Assembly (NCBI GenBank): GCA_964573015.1
Contig: CAZNHZ010000001.1
Coordinates: 310,001-374,000, forward strand
DNA length: 64,000 bases
Direction of reading: 5' to 3'
From: JAPUDQ01 sp964573015
GTDB taxonomy: Bacteria; Patescibacteriota; Saccharimonadia; Saccharimonadales; Saccharimonadaceae
Shown: piece by piece, positions 9,147 to 17,031 of the stretch
Layout: the number at the start of each line of letters is the position of its first letter
How positions within the stretch are numbered: the stretch's first letter is position 1
Translations under genes and position numbers: made by a program
Notes under the pieces: model-generated
What the model was told of the DNA's origin: nothing
The model's database searches: none
Seen by the model: the letters and a program-made list of their open reading frames with translations, nothing else

Positions 9147-9221
9147 ATCCAATGGTTGAAAGCCATTCAACTGTCGGGGTATTACATCCAAGAGCAACCC
9201 TCATCACTGAGGGTTGTTTTT
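9147..9221 (+). ncRNA. Candidate small RNA of about 75 nt
   Basis: This plus-strand unit lies between two minus-strand genes. It starts about seven bases after a near-consensus promoter and ends in a clear terminator. The body holds two mutually exclusive small hairpins: AATGG with CCATT, and GTTGAA with TTCAAC. The sequence TACATCCAA occurs twice (near 9145 and 9183), leaving possible single-stranded pairing sites. The 3' end overlaps the last codons of the minus-strand NYN gene, so it is partly antisense to that mRNA. It is not 6S, SRP, tmRNA or RNase P RNA as far as can be judged. Transcription is inferred from the signals. Confidence 0.55.
9195..9221 (+). terminator. Intrinsic terminator of the small RNA
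   Basis: An eight-bp stem (CAACCCTC with GAGGGTTG), a six-base loop and TTTTT. The T run lies only on the plus strand, so it terminates plus-strand transcription although it overlaps the 3' end of the minus-strand NYN gene. Confidence 0.85.
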
Positions 9222-9788
9222 ATGATAATTTTCGCGGCGTACTACGTCGAGGCGCCAAATATCTTCTTTGATTTGTAGGACATCGATATAGCCGTCGGCA
9301 CCAGTTCTCAGCTCGGTTGAGATATTATTTCGAGATGAATAAACATATACTTTTTTACCTTTATTGCGTACAAATCTGACGAGTGCGATAAAATCAGAGT
9401 CACCACTGAAAAATACCGCCTCATCATAAGATTTCAACTGATTGACTACATCTATCGCCATTTCGACATCCATGTTGCCTTTTTCCTGGATGGCAATTCC
9501 ACGTTCGGTCACAACCTTGATCTGTTTGAGTGGCTTTTTGCGTACGACAAACTTGAGGGCTTTATCCAGATAAACATAAAATCTAAACTTACCCTCGACG
9601 CTGTATTCTCGTGTGCTTTGGTCGGGATACGCGTCGTAGTAATAGACGCGTATACGCGAAGCTTGATGCTTGATTTTGAGATAACGTTTTAGCTTTGATA
9701 GATCAAGTAGTTTTCCCTTGGCTTTTTGGGCGGCCCACAGATTTGAAGCATCGACAAAAACGTAGACTACTTTAGGCGATGATTTCAT
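9204..9788 (-). CDS. NYN domain (LabA/DUF88-like) putative ribonuclease
   Basis: A 194-residue protein of the NYN domain group, PIN-like nucleases. Conserved acidic residues appear in VFVDASNLW near the start, in KGNMDVEMAIDVV (about residues 103-115) and in FFSGDSDFIALV (about 126-137), together forming the expected metal site. The substrate is presumably RNA. It overlaps the end of glyS by 17 bases, so the two are probably co-transcribed. The 3' end overlaps the terminator of the plus-strand small RNA. Confidence 0.85.
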   Translation of the reverse strand: MKSSPKVVYVFVDASNLWAAQKAKGKLLDLSKLKRYLKIKHQASRIRVYYYDAYPDQSTREYSVEGKFRFYVYLDKALKFVVRKKPLKQIKVVTERGIAIQEKGNMDVEMAIDVVNQLKSYDEAVFFSGDSDFIALVRFVRNKGKKVYVYSSRNNISTELRTGADGYIDVLQIKEDIWRLDVVRRENYHKNNPQ

Positions 9789-11061
9789 CGATCTTTACTC
9801 GTTTTTGCTCAGTCGTATCACGATCGCGGATAGTGACGGTGCCATCCTCAAGCGTATCGAAATCGATCACCACACAGTGCGGAGTGCCGATCTCGTCTTG
9901 GCGGCGGTAGCGTTTGCCGATGTTGCCGTTGTCATCCCACATGACACTACCATGTTTTTTCTTGAGTACCGAATAGACTTCACGAGCCTTGGCAACGAGC
10001 TCCGGCTTGTTTTTGAGCAGCGGCGAAACGGCGTATTTGATCGGAGCAAGACGCTCTGGCAGTGCGAGGTAGACTCGCGTGTCGCCGCCTTGCTCATCCT
10101 CACGATAGGCACTTGAGAGTACCGCCATGACAGCCCGTTCGACACCAAAACTCGGCTCTATGACATGGGGCACAAACTTGTCATTTGTGCCTTTGACGGT
10201 GTATTCCATGCTCTTGCCGCTCGCCCGCTGGATATTGCTGAGGTCAAAATCAGTCCGATACGCCAGGCCCATCAGCTCCTCGCGGCCAATCGGATAATCA
10301 AATTCAAAATCAATCGTACGTTTAGAGTAATGAGCTCGCTCCTCCTCAGGCACATCGAGCTCATGAATCCCCTCACTCGGTAGCCCCAACTCGTCAAAAA
10401 ACCGCTTACACTGCTCAACCCAATGATCGAAGCTCTCCTGCCAATGATCCGGATGGACGAAATACTCGATCTCCATTTGCTCAAACTCACGCGAACGAAA
10501 GATAAAATCACGCGGACTGATCTCATTACGAAATGCCTTGCCTTGCTGCGCGATACCAAACGGCAGATCAGGATAGAAACTATCGAGCACATTGCGGTAG
10601 TTTGTAAAAATACCCTGCGCTGTCTCCGGCCGCAGATAGCTGACCGCTCCCTCGTCATCGACTGGTCCGACAGTGGTTTTAAACATCATATTAAACGCTC
10701 TGGCCTCGCCAAATGTACCCTCTTTGCCACAGGTTGGGCACTTGTTTGGATCGTCCAGTTTGTCGGCGCGAAAACGCCCCTTGCAATTGCCGCACTCGAC
10801 CAGCGGGTCGGTAAAGGTATCGACGTGCCCACTAGCCTGCCAGACTTTTTGATTCATCAGGATCGCGGCATCGACGCCGTACATATCATCGCGCTCGTCG
10901 ACAAACATCTGCCACCACAGGTTCATAATATTGCGCTTGAGCTGTACACCGAGGGGACCGTAATCCCACGTGCCGCTCAGCCCGCCGTAGACTTCACTCC
11001 CCTGATATATAAACCCGCGACGCTTGGCGAGTGAGACGATATCTTCTAATTTGACCGACAT
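9772..11061 (-). CDS. glyQS: Glycyl-tRNA synthetase, homodimeric class II type
   Basis: This 429-residue enzyme charges tRNA-Gly. It is the single-chain alpha2 form, not the GlyQ/GlyS tetramer. Visible are YGGLSGTWDYGPLG at the N-terminus, a zinc-type CxxC pair set (ECGNCKGRF and KCPTCGKEG, about residues 89-115), motif 2 FRNEISPRDFIFRSREFEQME and motif 3 VIEPSFGVERAV. A C-terminal anticodon-binding domain follows (LPERLAPIKYAVSPL onward). A strong Shine-Dalgarno sequence (GGAAGGAG) precedes the start and a perfect palindrome lies just upstream of it. Confidence 0.95.
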   Translation of the reverse strand: MSVKLEDIVSLAKRRGFIYQGSEVYGGLSGTWDYGPLGVQLKRNIMNLWWQMFVDERDDMYGVDAAILMNQKVWQASGHVDTFTDPLVECGNCKGRFRADKLDDPNKCPTCGKEGTFGEARAFNMMFKTTVGPVDDEGAVSYLRPETAQGIFTNYRNVLDSFYPDLPFGIAQQGKAFRNEISPRDFIFRSREFEQMEIEYFVHPDHWQESFDHWVEQCKRFFDELGLPSEGIHELDVPEEERAHYSKRTIDFEFDYPIGREELMGLAYRTDFDLSNIQRASGKSMEYTVKGTNDKFVPHVIEPSFGVERAVMAVLSSAYREDEQGGDTRVYLALPERLAPIKYAVSPLLKNKPELVAKAREVYSVLKKKHGSVMWDDNGNIGKRYRRQDEIGTPHCVVIDFDTLEDGTVTIRDRDTTEQKRVKIDEIIA

Positions 11062-11080
11062 TCTCAGTGACTCCTTCCGT

Positions 11081-11097
11081 GCATGTTGGCAACATGC
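11081..11097 (-). promoter_or_regulatory. Palindrome in the glyQS leader
   Basis: GCATGTTGGCAACATGC is a perfect 8-bp inverted repeat around one base. On the minus strand it lies in the short glyQS leader, a few bases before GGAAGGAG. A TATACT box (11115-11120) is upstream, so the repeat would be transcribed. It could be an operator or an RNA hairpin controlling ribosome access. Confidence 0.5.
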
Positions 11098-11143
11098 CTT
11101 GGTTATTTGCTACCAGTATACCATAGATTGACCTCTGTTAGCA

Positions 11144-11172
11144 TTGATATATTCTATAATTTGTGGTATAAT
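11144..11172 (+). promoter_or_regulatory. Extended -10 promoter for the 11219 gene
   Basis: TTGATA at 11144-11149, a 17-base spacer and TATAAT at 11167-11172. The spacer ends in TGG, giving a TGn extended -10. It is divergent from the glyQS promoter. Confidence 0.75.
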
Positions 11173-11218
11173 GAAAGATGGTATTCGTTACACGCACCTA
11201 CGAGAGACAGGAGATGCC

Positions 11219-11611
11219 ATGAGTATCCCAAATGTCACGCCGCTCACCCTGGTCCGGCACTACTTCAAATCAGGGATGATGATGTTTAGCCGCGGCAACA
11301 AGGACGCCGAGGCCCTCATCCACTTCGAGGAGATCATCAGATACCTCGACAAGCATAACGGTCTACTCCAGCAACAGGACGTTCGCGACCTCTACTGCAG
11401 CGCACTCGTCATGTCGCTGGCCTGCTGGCAAAGGCGATCGTGGACCCACCGGATATTCACGCGGCACGAACGCCGCGAGCTGTCTTACAAACTGAAAGAG
11501 GCGGCGCAGAAGAATCGTTACGGCGGCACCTACATCGCACTCACCATGTTGATCGCTGGCGACATCGATCGCAGCTGGCTGGTCAACAACTGGCCTTATC
11601 CGGCGCGATAA
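11219..11611 (+). CDS. Unknown small helical protein
   Basis: About 130 residues from the ATG at 11219, which has AGGAG at a good distance; a longer frame begins at 11144 but starts inside the promoter. I do not recognise the family. The protein is predominantly helical and basic, with RHYFKSGMMMFSRGNKDAEAL, HFEEIIRYLDKHN and LSYKLKEAAQKNRYGGTYIAL, faintly TPR-like. Codons end in C or G more often than in neighbouring genes. It is a stand-alone unit with its own promoter and terminator. Confidence 0.6.
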   Translation: MSIPNVTPLTLVRHYFKSGMMMFSRGNKDAEALIHFEEIIRYLDKHNGLLQQQDVRDLYCSALVMSLACWQRRSWTHRIFTRHERRELSYKLKEAAQKNRYGGTYIALTMLIAGDIDRSWLVNNWPYPAR

Positions 11612-11653
11612 CGAACATCCACATATCTGCTCGGTCAGACCCGAGCCGTGACC

Positions 11654-11682
11654 GGAGCCCCTACGTCAATGGGCTCCTTTTT
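11654..11682 (+). terminator. Intrinsic terminator of the 11219 gene
   Basis: A seven-bp GC-rich stem (GGAGCCC with GGGCTCC), a ten-base loop and TTTTT, directly before the convergent recO gene. Confidence 0.8.
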
Positions 11683-11691
11683 CATGTTGGT

Positions 11692-12366
11692 TTATTCGTG
11701 AGCGATGCGGCCGATTTGGCTCGCTTGATCAAGCAGCTCACCGACATGCTTGATCTGACTAATCACCGGCGGACCTTGGGCACTGGCGACGCGCAGCAAT
11801 TTGATATGGTCACTCGTGTACTGGCCTTTCGTGTGGTAGACAAAGGCGTTTTCTTCGACATCGTAGCGATAGGTTGCGTCCTCGACCAGCTTCATACCGT
11901 TTTCATCGGTCGCGAGATTGATACCGACCCCGAGCAGTATCGCCATTTGCAGCCGATACCATAGCTCGGTGATCCGCAGATCGATCCCGGCATCATCGAG
12001 GCTCTCGAGCGCTTGACGTGCCAGTTCGTAAAAAGCAGGCTCGGTCAATATCTCCGCCGCTCGGCCGATGTCTTTGAGGACATAATAGGCAAATTGCAGC
12101 CGGTCATAATCCTCCAGGATGTGCGAGAAAAACTTATCGAGACGAGCCGACGTCACGATCGCCAGCTCACCTCGTCCTTGATGCAGCGTCATATCGCAGA
12201 CTGCCAGCAGCTCGATTCCGCCGGCAAGCTTGCTCTTTTCTCGGCGAACACCTTTGGCAATAACACCTAGCTTGCCCTGCTCGGGTGTAATAATCTGCAT
12301 GATACGGTCGGCCTCACCATAGTTGACCCGCGAGAGCACAATTGCCTTGGTTGTTAGACTACTCAA
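11692..12366 (-). CDS. recO: DNA repair protein RecO
   Basis: A 224-residue RecO, which helps load RecA on SSB-coated DNA with RecR. The N-terminal OB fold begins KAIVLSRVNYGEADRIMQIITPEQGKLGVIAKGVR, and the helical C-terminal region contains RITELWYRLQMAILLGVG. The four-cysteine zinc cluster of many RecO proteins is missing from the C-terminal part. It overlaps the upstream receiver-domain gene by eight bases, giving a three-gene unit with a histidine kinase and a receiver. Confidence 0.88.
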   Translation of the reverse strand: MSSLTTKAIVLSRVNYGEADRIMQIITPEQGKLGVIAKGVRREKSKLAGGIELLAVCDMTLHQGRGELAIVTSARLDKFFSHILEDYDRLQFAYYVLKDIGRAAEILTEPAFYELARQALESLDDAGIDLRITELWYRLQMAILLGVGINLATDENGMKLVEDATYRYDVEENAFVYHTKGQYTSDHIKLLRVASAQGPPVISQIKHVGELLDQASQIGRIAHE

Positions 12367-12718
12367 GCGACTGCTCCACTGATTCTTTGAGTAATTTGGG
12401 TGTCAAAGTCGCCTTATCGAGGACTGCTACGACACCGTATTTTTGGACATCTTTGAGCGTGATGCGCTGTGCCAAACTAGTGCACAAAATCACCGGCAAT
12501 TTAGCGGTATCTTCATAGGAGCGCAGCTCATGCAGCAAATCAAACACCAAACCACGCTCAAGCATGACATCGGCAATGACAAGATCGTAATCCTCGGTAT
12601 CAATCATATCCATCGCTATGTGACCGTCCACGGCGATATCGACATCAAAATCATTGAGCACTTCCCGGTAGCTCTCAGCCAGCCAGACATCGTCTTCGAT
12701 AAGCAATATGCGTGTCAT
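12359..12718 (-). CDS. Stand-alone response regulator receiver domain
   Basis: A 119-residue CheY-like receiver with no output domain. The acidic pair is in LLIEDDVWLAE, the phosphoacceptor aspartate in LVIADVMLERG (near residue 50), the switch Thr/Ser in ILCTSLAQ and the conserved lysine in VLDKATLTPK. The preceding kinase gene overlaps it by four bases (ATGA), so it is the probable partner. Output must pass to another protein. Confidence 0.88.
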   Translation of the reverse strand: MTRILLIEDDVWLAESYREVLNDFDVDIAVDGHIAMDMIDTEDYDLVIADVMLERGLVFDLLHELRSYEDTAKLPVILCTSLAQRITLKDVQKYGVVAVLDKATLTPKLLKESVEQSLE

Positions 12719-13425
12719 GGCAATGATAGCGCTAATTGTTGCGAGGCCGGCAGCGACAGTGAAAATGTCGCGCCAAACGTTCGGTGACGACGAAGATTAA
12801 GCTCGGCATCCATATGCCTGGCAAATTGTTCGGCGATCATCAACCCCAAGCCGCTGCTGCGCGGCCGTGACCCGACCGGCAACGGCGTTTTGCCAATCGA
12901 TCGGCGTAAGCTACGTAGTGTGGTAGTCGGCGGACCATAATCGCGGACTCCAGCTACGATTCGTTGTCCAAAGCGGTGTGCCCGCAGCTCAATCGCCTTG
13001 TCGGGACAATTGTGCACCAACGCGTTGTCGCAAAGCCCTAGTAACACCGAGCGCAGCAACAGTCGATTGCCCACCACTGTTAGCGGCGATCGCGCTATAT
13101 GTAACTCAATTGACTGACCGAGCGCTTTGGCCAACGGTGCCATCTCATGAGCCACTTCTTCGTATAGCAGAGGCAACGCAATCGGCTCACACTCAAATAA
13201 TGCGTCTTCCAACCGAGCAACTCGTGTCAGCCCCTCAACCAGACGCAAACTACGCTCAGCCGTCAATCGAATACGCTGCGCTGTTTCGTCGCCCTCACCC
13301 AACTGAAACGTCAGCTGGCGAATTAGCGTCAACGGTGACTTTAGTTCATGTGCAGCCGCCAGCAAGGTCGGAACATCGTGCCAAATACCAAGCTCAGCCC
13401 CACCTGTTGACTGCATACTACCCAT
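12715..13425 (-). CDS. Soluble sensor histidine kinase
   Basis: A compact 236-residue kinase. The H box is AAAHELKSPLTLIRQL (histidine near residue 26), the N box is GLCDNALVHN and a C-terminal ATP-lid motif is SSGLGLMIAEQFARHM. It has no membrane segment and only about 20 residues before the H box, so sensing must come through a partner or a cytoplasmic cue. The G1 box is weak (VRDYGPPTTT in place of DNGPG). A TACACT box six bases before the ATG suggests a leaderless mRNA. Confidence 0.88.
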   Translation of the reverse strand: MGSMQSTGGAELGIWHDVPTLLAAAHELKSPLTLIRQLTFQLGEGDETAQRIRLTAERSLRLVEGLTRVARLEDALFECEPIALPLLYEEVAHEMAPLAKALGQSIELHIARSPLTVVGNRLLLRSVLLGLCDNALVHNCPDKAIELRAHRFGQRIVAGVRDYGPPTTTLRSLRRSIGKTPLPVGSRPRSSGLGLMIAEQFARHMDAELNLRRHRTFGATFSLSLPASQQLALSLP

Positions 13426-13456
13426 ATATCTAGTGTAGCAAAAACTGGCTGCAAAA

Positions 13457-14101
13457 CTATGGATTGAATGACAAGGTTTTCATAATTGTGTTGTCAAAAT
13501 CAGTTTTGAACTTGGTCGAATCAGTCGCCAAAGTCAACGTCTTGTCGCGAATCTGAAATATAACGGCCGAGCCTTCACGGTCTTTGCTAAACTTGCCGTC
13601 GAGACGAATGCCGCTAAAACCGTTGGTAGTGTATGGCGCACTCTTGACATCACCTTTTTTGACCAAACCTTCGTAGGTTTTGATAACCGCTTCGTACGGC
13701 TGTGCTTGTATAATCACGCGCACTGCAAACGGCTCTTGTTCGGAAATCGGCGGCACAATACCTTGATTGAAGTAGGCTTCCAGGCCGCCGCTGTCTTTGG
13801 CCACAAAAGCACTCCAGGTTTTTGGATACTGAAAACTCACTCGTCCCAGTGTTTCCGGGCCGACAAACTCTCGAGTCGGTACTTTTTCTTGCTCAATGAA
13901 ACGTTTTTCATCTTTTTCACGCTGGTCTTTGGTTGCTGCCTCGACCGCCACGTCGATTTTTTTCTGTACGTTATCTCGCTGGTCTGCAAAATTCATGTAT
14001 GCCCACACAGAAAGACCGGCAAAGATTACCGCGATTAATCCGGTAACAATATTGGATATAACCAGCGGATTGACCTCGCCTGATTGGTTTGATGTATTCA
14101 T
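13457..14101 (-). CDS. Membrane-anchored protein of unknown function
   Basis: About 214 residues. One N-terminal transmembrane helix (SNIVTGLIAVIFAGLSVWAYM) is followed by a charged, probably coiled region (about 40-75) and a C-terminal extracytoplasmic domain. The domain contains GRVSFQYPKTWSAFV and an ending like LTLATDSTKFKTDFDNTIMKTLSF, a pattern shared with PsbP-like or lipoprotein-type domains that start near a YPKxW motif. The ATG at 14101 is preferred over an upstream GTG because -10-like sequences lie just before it. Confidence 0.6.
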   Translation of the reverse strand: MNTSNQSGEVNPLVISNIVTGLIAVIFAGLSVWAYMNFADQRDNVQKKIDVAVEAATKDQREKDEKRFIEQEKVPTREFVGPETLGRVSFQYPKTWSAFVAKDSGGLEAYFNQGIVPPISEQEPFAVRVIIQAQPYEAVIKTYEGLVKKGDVKSAPYTTNGFSGIRLDGKFSKDREGSAVIFQIRDKTLTLATDSTKFKTDFDNTIMKTLSFNP

Positions 14102-14140
14102 AACCACTATAGTAGCTAGAAGAAGCCGGTCTGTAAAGCG

Positions 14141-14635
14141 CTAATGCTTGGCAAACTTATAGACATGCATACCGTCCCGACTCCGTAGCGGCGTTTTTTG
14201 GGCCAATTCAAAACCGTAGCTGATAAAATAAATGGTTTGATATTGGCTCCACTCACCTAGCTTACGGCCAATTGTTTCGATACTATGACTAGTCGTAAAA
14301 GCATAAACGACCGTAGTATCTCGAGGCAATCGCCGCAATAAGTTGTAGTCAGCCAGCCGAGGCCGGACACTCGACCGACCCCAAAAGCGCAGCTGCAAAA
14401 ACAACCACAGCAGCGGATTAAGCTCATAACCGATCGCCCGTGCGCCGTGCGCCGCTGCCACGGCCAACACCACACCGTCACCAGCACCCAGATCAACCAC
14501 GACATCGCTAGCGGTCAGCGGATGAACCTCGGTAAAAAGCCGCTCAAGCTGACGGCGATGCGTCGGTACATAGGGCGCACCTCGCAGCAGCACCAGGCCA
14601 AAACAAAGGACGATAATCGCGATGACAATATACAT
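14141..14635 (-). CDS. Membrane-anchored SAM-dependent methyltransferase
   Basis: A 164-residue class I methyltransferase-like protein. An N-terminal hydrophobic helix (MYIVIAIIVLCFGLVLL) is followed by the SAM-binding loop VVDLGAGDGVVLAVAA (about residues 46-61) and the acidic motif II in IGYELNP. The C-terminal half is short and no substrate can be named. The start overlaps the xseB stop by one base, so it is probably the last gene of the xseA-xseB transcript. Confidence 0.72.
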   Translation of the reverse strand: MYIVIAIIVLCFGLVLLRGAPYVPTHRRQLERLFTEVHPLTASDVVVDLGAGDGVVLAVAAAHGARAIGYELNPLLWLFLQLRFWGRSSVRPRLADYNLLRRLPRDTTVVYAFTTSHSIETIGRKLGEWSQYQTIYFISYGFELAQKTPLRSRDGMHVYKFAKH

Positions 14636-14847
14636 CAGTCGTCAGTATCAAAGCGTTGTTTTAGTATACTGATATGGTTTTCGAGCTTGGTTAATTTTTG
14701 ATTGACCGCCGCAGCCACTTCGCAAGCCCGTTCATATTTCTTGATGGCTTGCTCGATATCAAAATCATCTTGTTCGAACCACTGCGTCAACTCATCTAGT
14801 TCGGCAATTTGGGCGGCCAGACTTTTGGCGTCATTTGTTTTTGACAT
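14635..14847 (-). CDS. xseB: Exodeoxyribonuclease VII small subunit
   Basis: Seventy residues with the typical XseB heptad-rich helices: LAAQIAELDELTQWFEQDD, IEQAIKKYERACEVAAA and QKLTKLENHISIL. Several small subunits wrap the coiled coil of XseA. It overlaps xseA by 17 bases. Confidence 0.9.
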   Translation of the reverse strand: MSKTNDAKSLAAQIAELDELTQWFEQDDFDIEQAIKKYERACEVAAAVNQKLTKLENHISILKQRFDTDD

Positions 14848-15943
14848 GAGTAACTCCTGCTGTTATGTTGCTGGTGCGCGTTTCGATAATTATCGTATCA
14901 CCGACCTGCGCGGTAGTGGCAATCCTGCCCTTTTCATCATACATCAAGCTATAGCCGCGACGCAGAGCCGCCTGGGGATCAAGCTGTTTCAAAACAGCCA
15001 TACGCAGCTGAACATGCTGCCGGAGATATTTCAACCGTAGCGTCAGCTGCGTCATCATGCCGGACTGCTGTTCGGCCAGGCGTGATTGCAGCCTGCTAAT
15101 TCGCTGGTAATAGCGTTGGCCGGTTGCTTGCATTTGCTGATCAATCCGCTGCGAAACCGTCTGTTTGTCCGGTACAATCAGCTGAGCGGCGTTGCTCGGC
15201 GTCGCCGCCCGCACGTCAGCCGCCAGATCGGCCAAACTGGTATCGACCTCGTGACCAATACCGGTGATGATCGGCACACGACTGGCGGCAATCGCCCGCA
15301 CTAGCGGCTCGTCGTTAAATGCACTCAGATCATCCAAACTGCCGCCGCCGCGGATAATCGCGATCACATCCGGCGGCATACTCATTTGATTGAAATGCTC
15401 AATCGCTCGAATCATCTGCTGCGGCGCGCCGGCACCCTGCACGGCCGTATGGGCGACGATTACTTCGACCCCGCCCCAGCGCTGGTTGAGTATCTCGATA
15501 AAATCAGCGTAACCGGCAGCCTGTGTGCTGCTGATTACCCCGACTCGCTGCGGCATCACCGGCAACGGCCGTTTGCGATCGGCGGCAAATAGCCCCTCTT
15601 TGTCGAGCTTTTTGAGCAGCAGTTCAAACGAGCGCCTTAGGCTGCCCTCACCGATCGGCTGAATCTCGCGCACCGTCAGGCTAAACTTACCCCACTGCGT
15701 CAGCTTAGGCTGAGCAATCACCCGCACCCGCATACCATCTTCGATCGGTACCCTTAGCGCGTATACCATCATGAAGCAACCCAGCGTCCCATCGTCGTCT
15801 TTGATATCAAAAAAGACATACTTGTTTTGATTGACCTTAAAACTGCTGACTTCACCATCGACTACAATCGTCGGGTAAGCATACTCGAGCGTCTGGTTGA
15901 TCAGCGCTATGGCGTCGCTAACGCTCAGCGGTGTCTTTTCCAT
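14831..15943 (-). CDS. xseA: Exodeoxyribonuclease VII large subunit
   Basis: This 370-residue nuclease subunit degrades single-stranded DNA from both ends. An OB-fold N-terminal domain (VDGEVSSFKVNQNKYVFFDIKDDDGTLGC) is followed by the catalytic region with VGVISSTQAAGYADF, AIIRGGGSLDDLSAFNDEPLVRAIAAS and GIGHEVDTSLADLAADVRAATPSNAA, then a helical C-terminal part ending ALRRGYSLMYDEKGR. It is shorter than the usual 400-450 residues, mainly in the C-terminal coiled coil. The start overlaps the flippase-like gene by 26 bases. Confidence 0.94.
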   Translation of the reverse strand: MEKTPLSVSDAIALINQTLEYAYPTIVVDGEVSSFKVNQNKYVFFDIKDDDGTLGCFMMVYALRVPIEDGMRVRVIAQPKLTQWGKFSLTVREIQPIGEGSLRRSFELLLKKLDKEGLFAADRKRPLPVMPQRVGVISSTQAAGYADFIEILNQRWGGVEVIVAHTAVQGAGAPQQMIRAIEHFNQMSMPPDVIAIIRGGGSLDDLSAFNDEPLVRAIAASRVPIITGIGHEVDTSLADLAADVRAATPSNAAQLIVPDKQTVSQRIDQQMQATGQRYYQRISRLQSRLAEQQSGMMTQLTLRLKYLRQHVQLRMAVLKQLDPQAALRRGYSLMYDEKGRIATTAQVGDTIIIETRTSNITAGVTHVKNK

Positions 15944-16958
15944 ATCGGTTCAGGGCTCGCTGATAAAAATAGTATCCACTAATGATTGTCATGACTATAA
16001 GAATTGTCCGCGCCAATAACACCGCCGCAATCACCGCACCCTTGTTTAGACCGGTCGTAGCCAAAAATGCTACCATCAGCGCCTCGTAGCCGCCGACACC
16101 GCCAGGGGTTATAAAAAACGCGCCGGCAAACCCAGCCACACCGTATGCTACCAAAAGCGGTGCCGGATTGACCGGCGTCCCGAGCGCCCAAAATGTTATC
16201 CAAAACAATGATATTTCACTGACTATAAACACCAATCCCCAGATAAACGGCGTTTTAAGCACCCGCGGGTCTTGCGACAGCTCGAGATAATCCTCGTGCA
16301 AATCCGCCAGATATTTGTTGACTTCGTCTTCACGCAGCAATATCGTGCGGCGCTTGAGCACACGCCGCCACAATCGGTTACCATACCGAGTAACAAACGC
16401 CGCCGTCCGACGCAAGCGAGCCGGACTCTGCATCAGATAGATCATAAATACTGTGCCAAAAATTATCGCTGCCGCCAAACCGCCCGAAACCAAGATTAGC
16501 GGCCGTTCCAAGCCTGTATCAATCGTGATTGCCAACACGGCGACAAGCATCAGTGCCAAAAAGGCCAAAAAGGCCGCCGCAAACCGCACAATCTGCGCCA
16601 ATGTCGCCCGTCCGGCGCTTACCCCCAGATGCCGTAAACGCCACGTCATGTACGAAGCGCCCGACACACCGGCGCTGGGAAGTATATGATTGACAAAATT
16701 TAACTCCAAGGCGATTTTGGCCGCCTCGATCGGATGAACCATCAGTCCGAATTTTTTCTTTAGATAAGAAAACACCATCGCACCGGCCGCATAGTAGCTC
16801 AACATCTGCGTCGGAATCAAAAGTGCCAAAATCCACGGATTGACCCGGCCCAATAAATCCCAAGCCATCAGCAGTTCATGCCGCGATAAGTACAAGATCA
16901 CGATAACCAGCACCAGCGTAATCAAGCTAATCCACGTCTTGATCGAGATTTTTTCCAT
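15918..16958 (-). CDS. Lysylphosphatidylglycerol synthetase TM-region/UPF0104-type flippase-like protein
   Basis: About 346 residues with roughly eight transmembrane helices. The start is at 16958 (MEKISIKTWISL), because a TATAAT box lies just upstream and the longer frame runs into the divergent gene. Family signatures are ELNFVNHILPSAGVSGASYMTWRLRHLG in the first half and AYGVAGFAGAFFITPGGVGGYEALMVAFL near the end, the PGGxGxxE motif of the MprF flippase/AglD-like family. No aminoacyl-transfer domain is attached. It probably moves a lipid or glycolipid. Confidence 0.82.
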   Translation of the reverse strand: MEKISIKTWISLITLVLVIVILYLSRHELLMAWDLLGRVNPWILALLIPTQMLSYYAAGAMVFSYLKKKFGLMVHPIEAAKIALELNFVNHILPSAGVSGASYMTWRLRHLGVSAGRATLAQIVRFAAAFLAFLALMLVAVLAITIDTGLERPLILVSGGLAAAIIFGTVFMIYLMQSPARLRRTAAFVTRYGNRLWRRVLKRRTILLREDEVNKYLADLHEDYLELSQDPRVLKTPFIWGLVFIVSEISLFWITFWALGTPVNPAPLLVAYGVAGFAGAFFITPGGVGGYEALMVAFLATTGLNKGAVIAAVLLARTILIVMTIISGYYFYQRALNRYGKDTAER

Positions 16959-17031
16959 ATGCGTTCTATTATAACCCAGATTTCCTGTCGCAAGCCTACT
17001 GCATACGGTCATCTGAGGGTATACTAGACTC

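Noticed and set aside
11081..11097. T-box riboswitch before glyQS
   Set aside because: The leader is too short and lacks the T-box sequence and antiterminator stems.
11440..11964. Plus-strand 174-residue ORF
   Set aside because: It crosses the end of the 11219 gene, its terminator and the recO gene in another frame, so it is a shadow.
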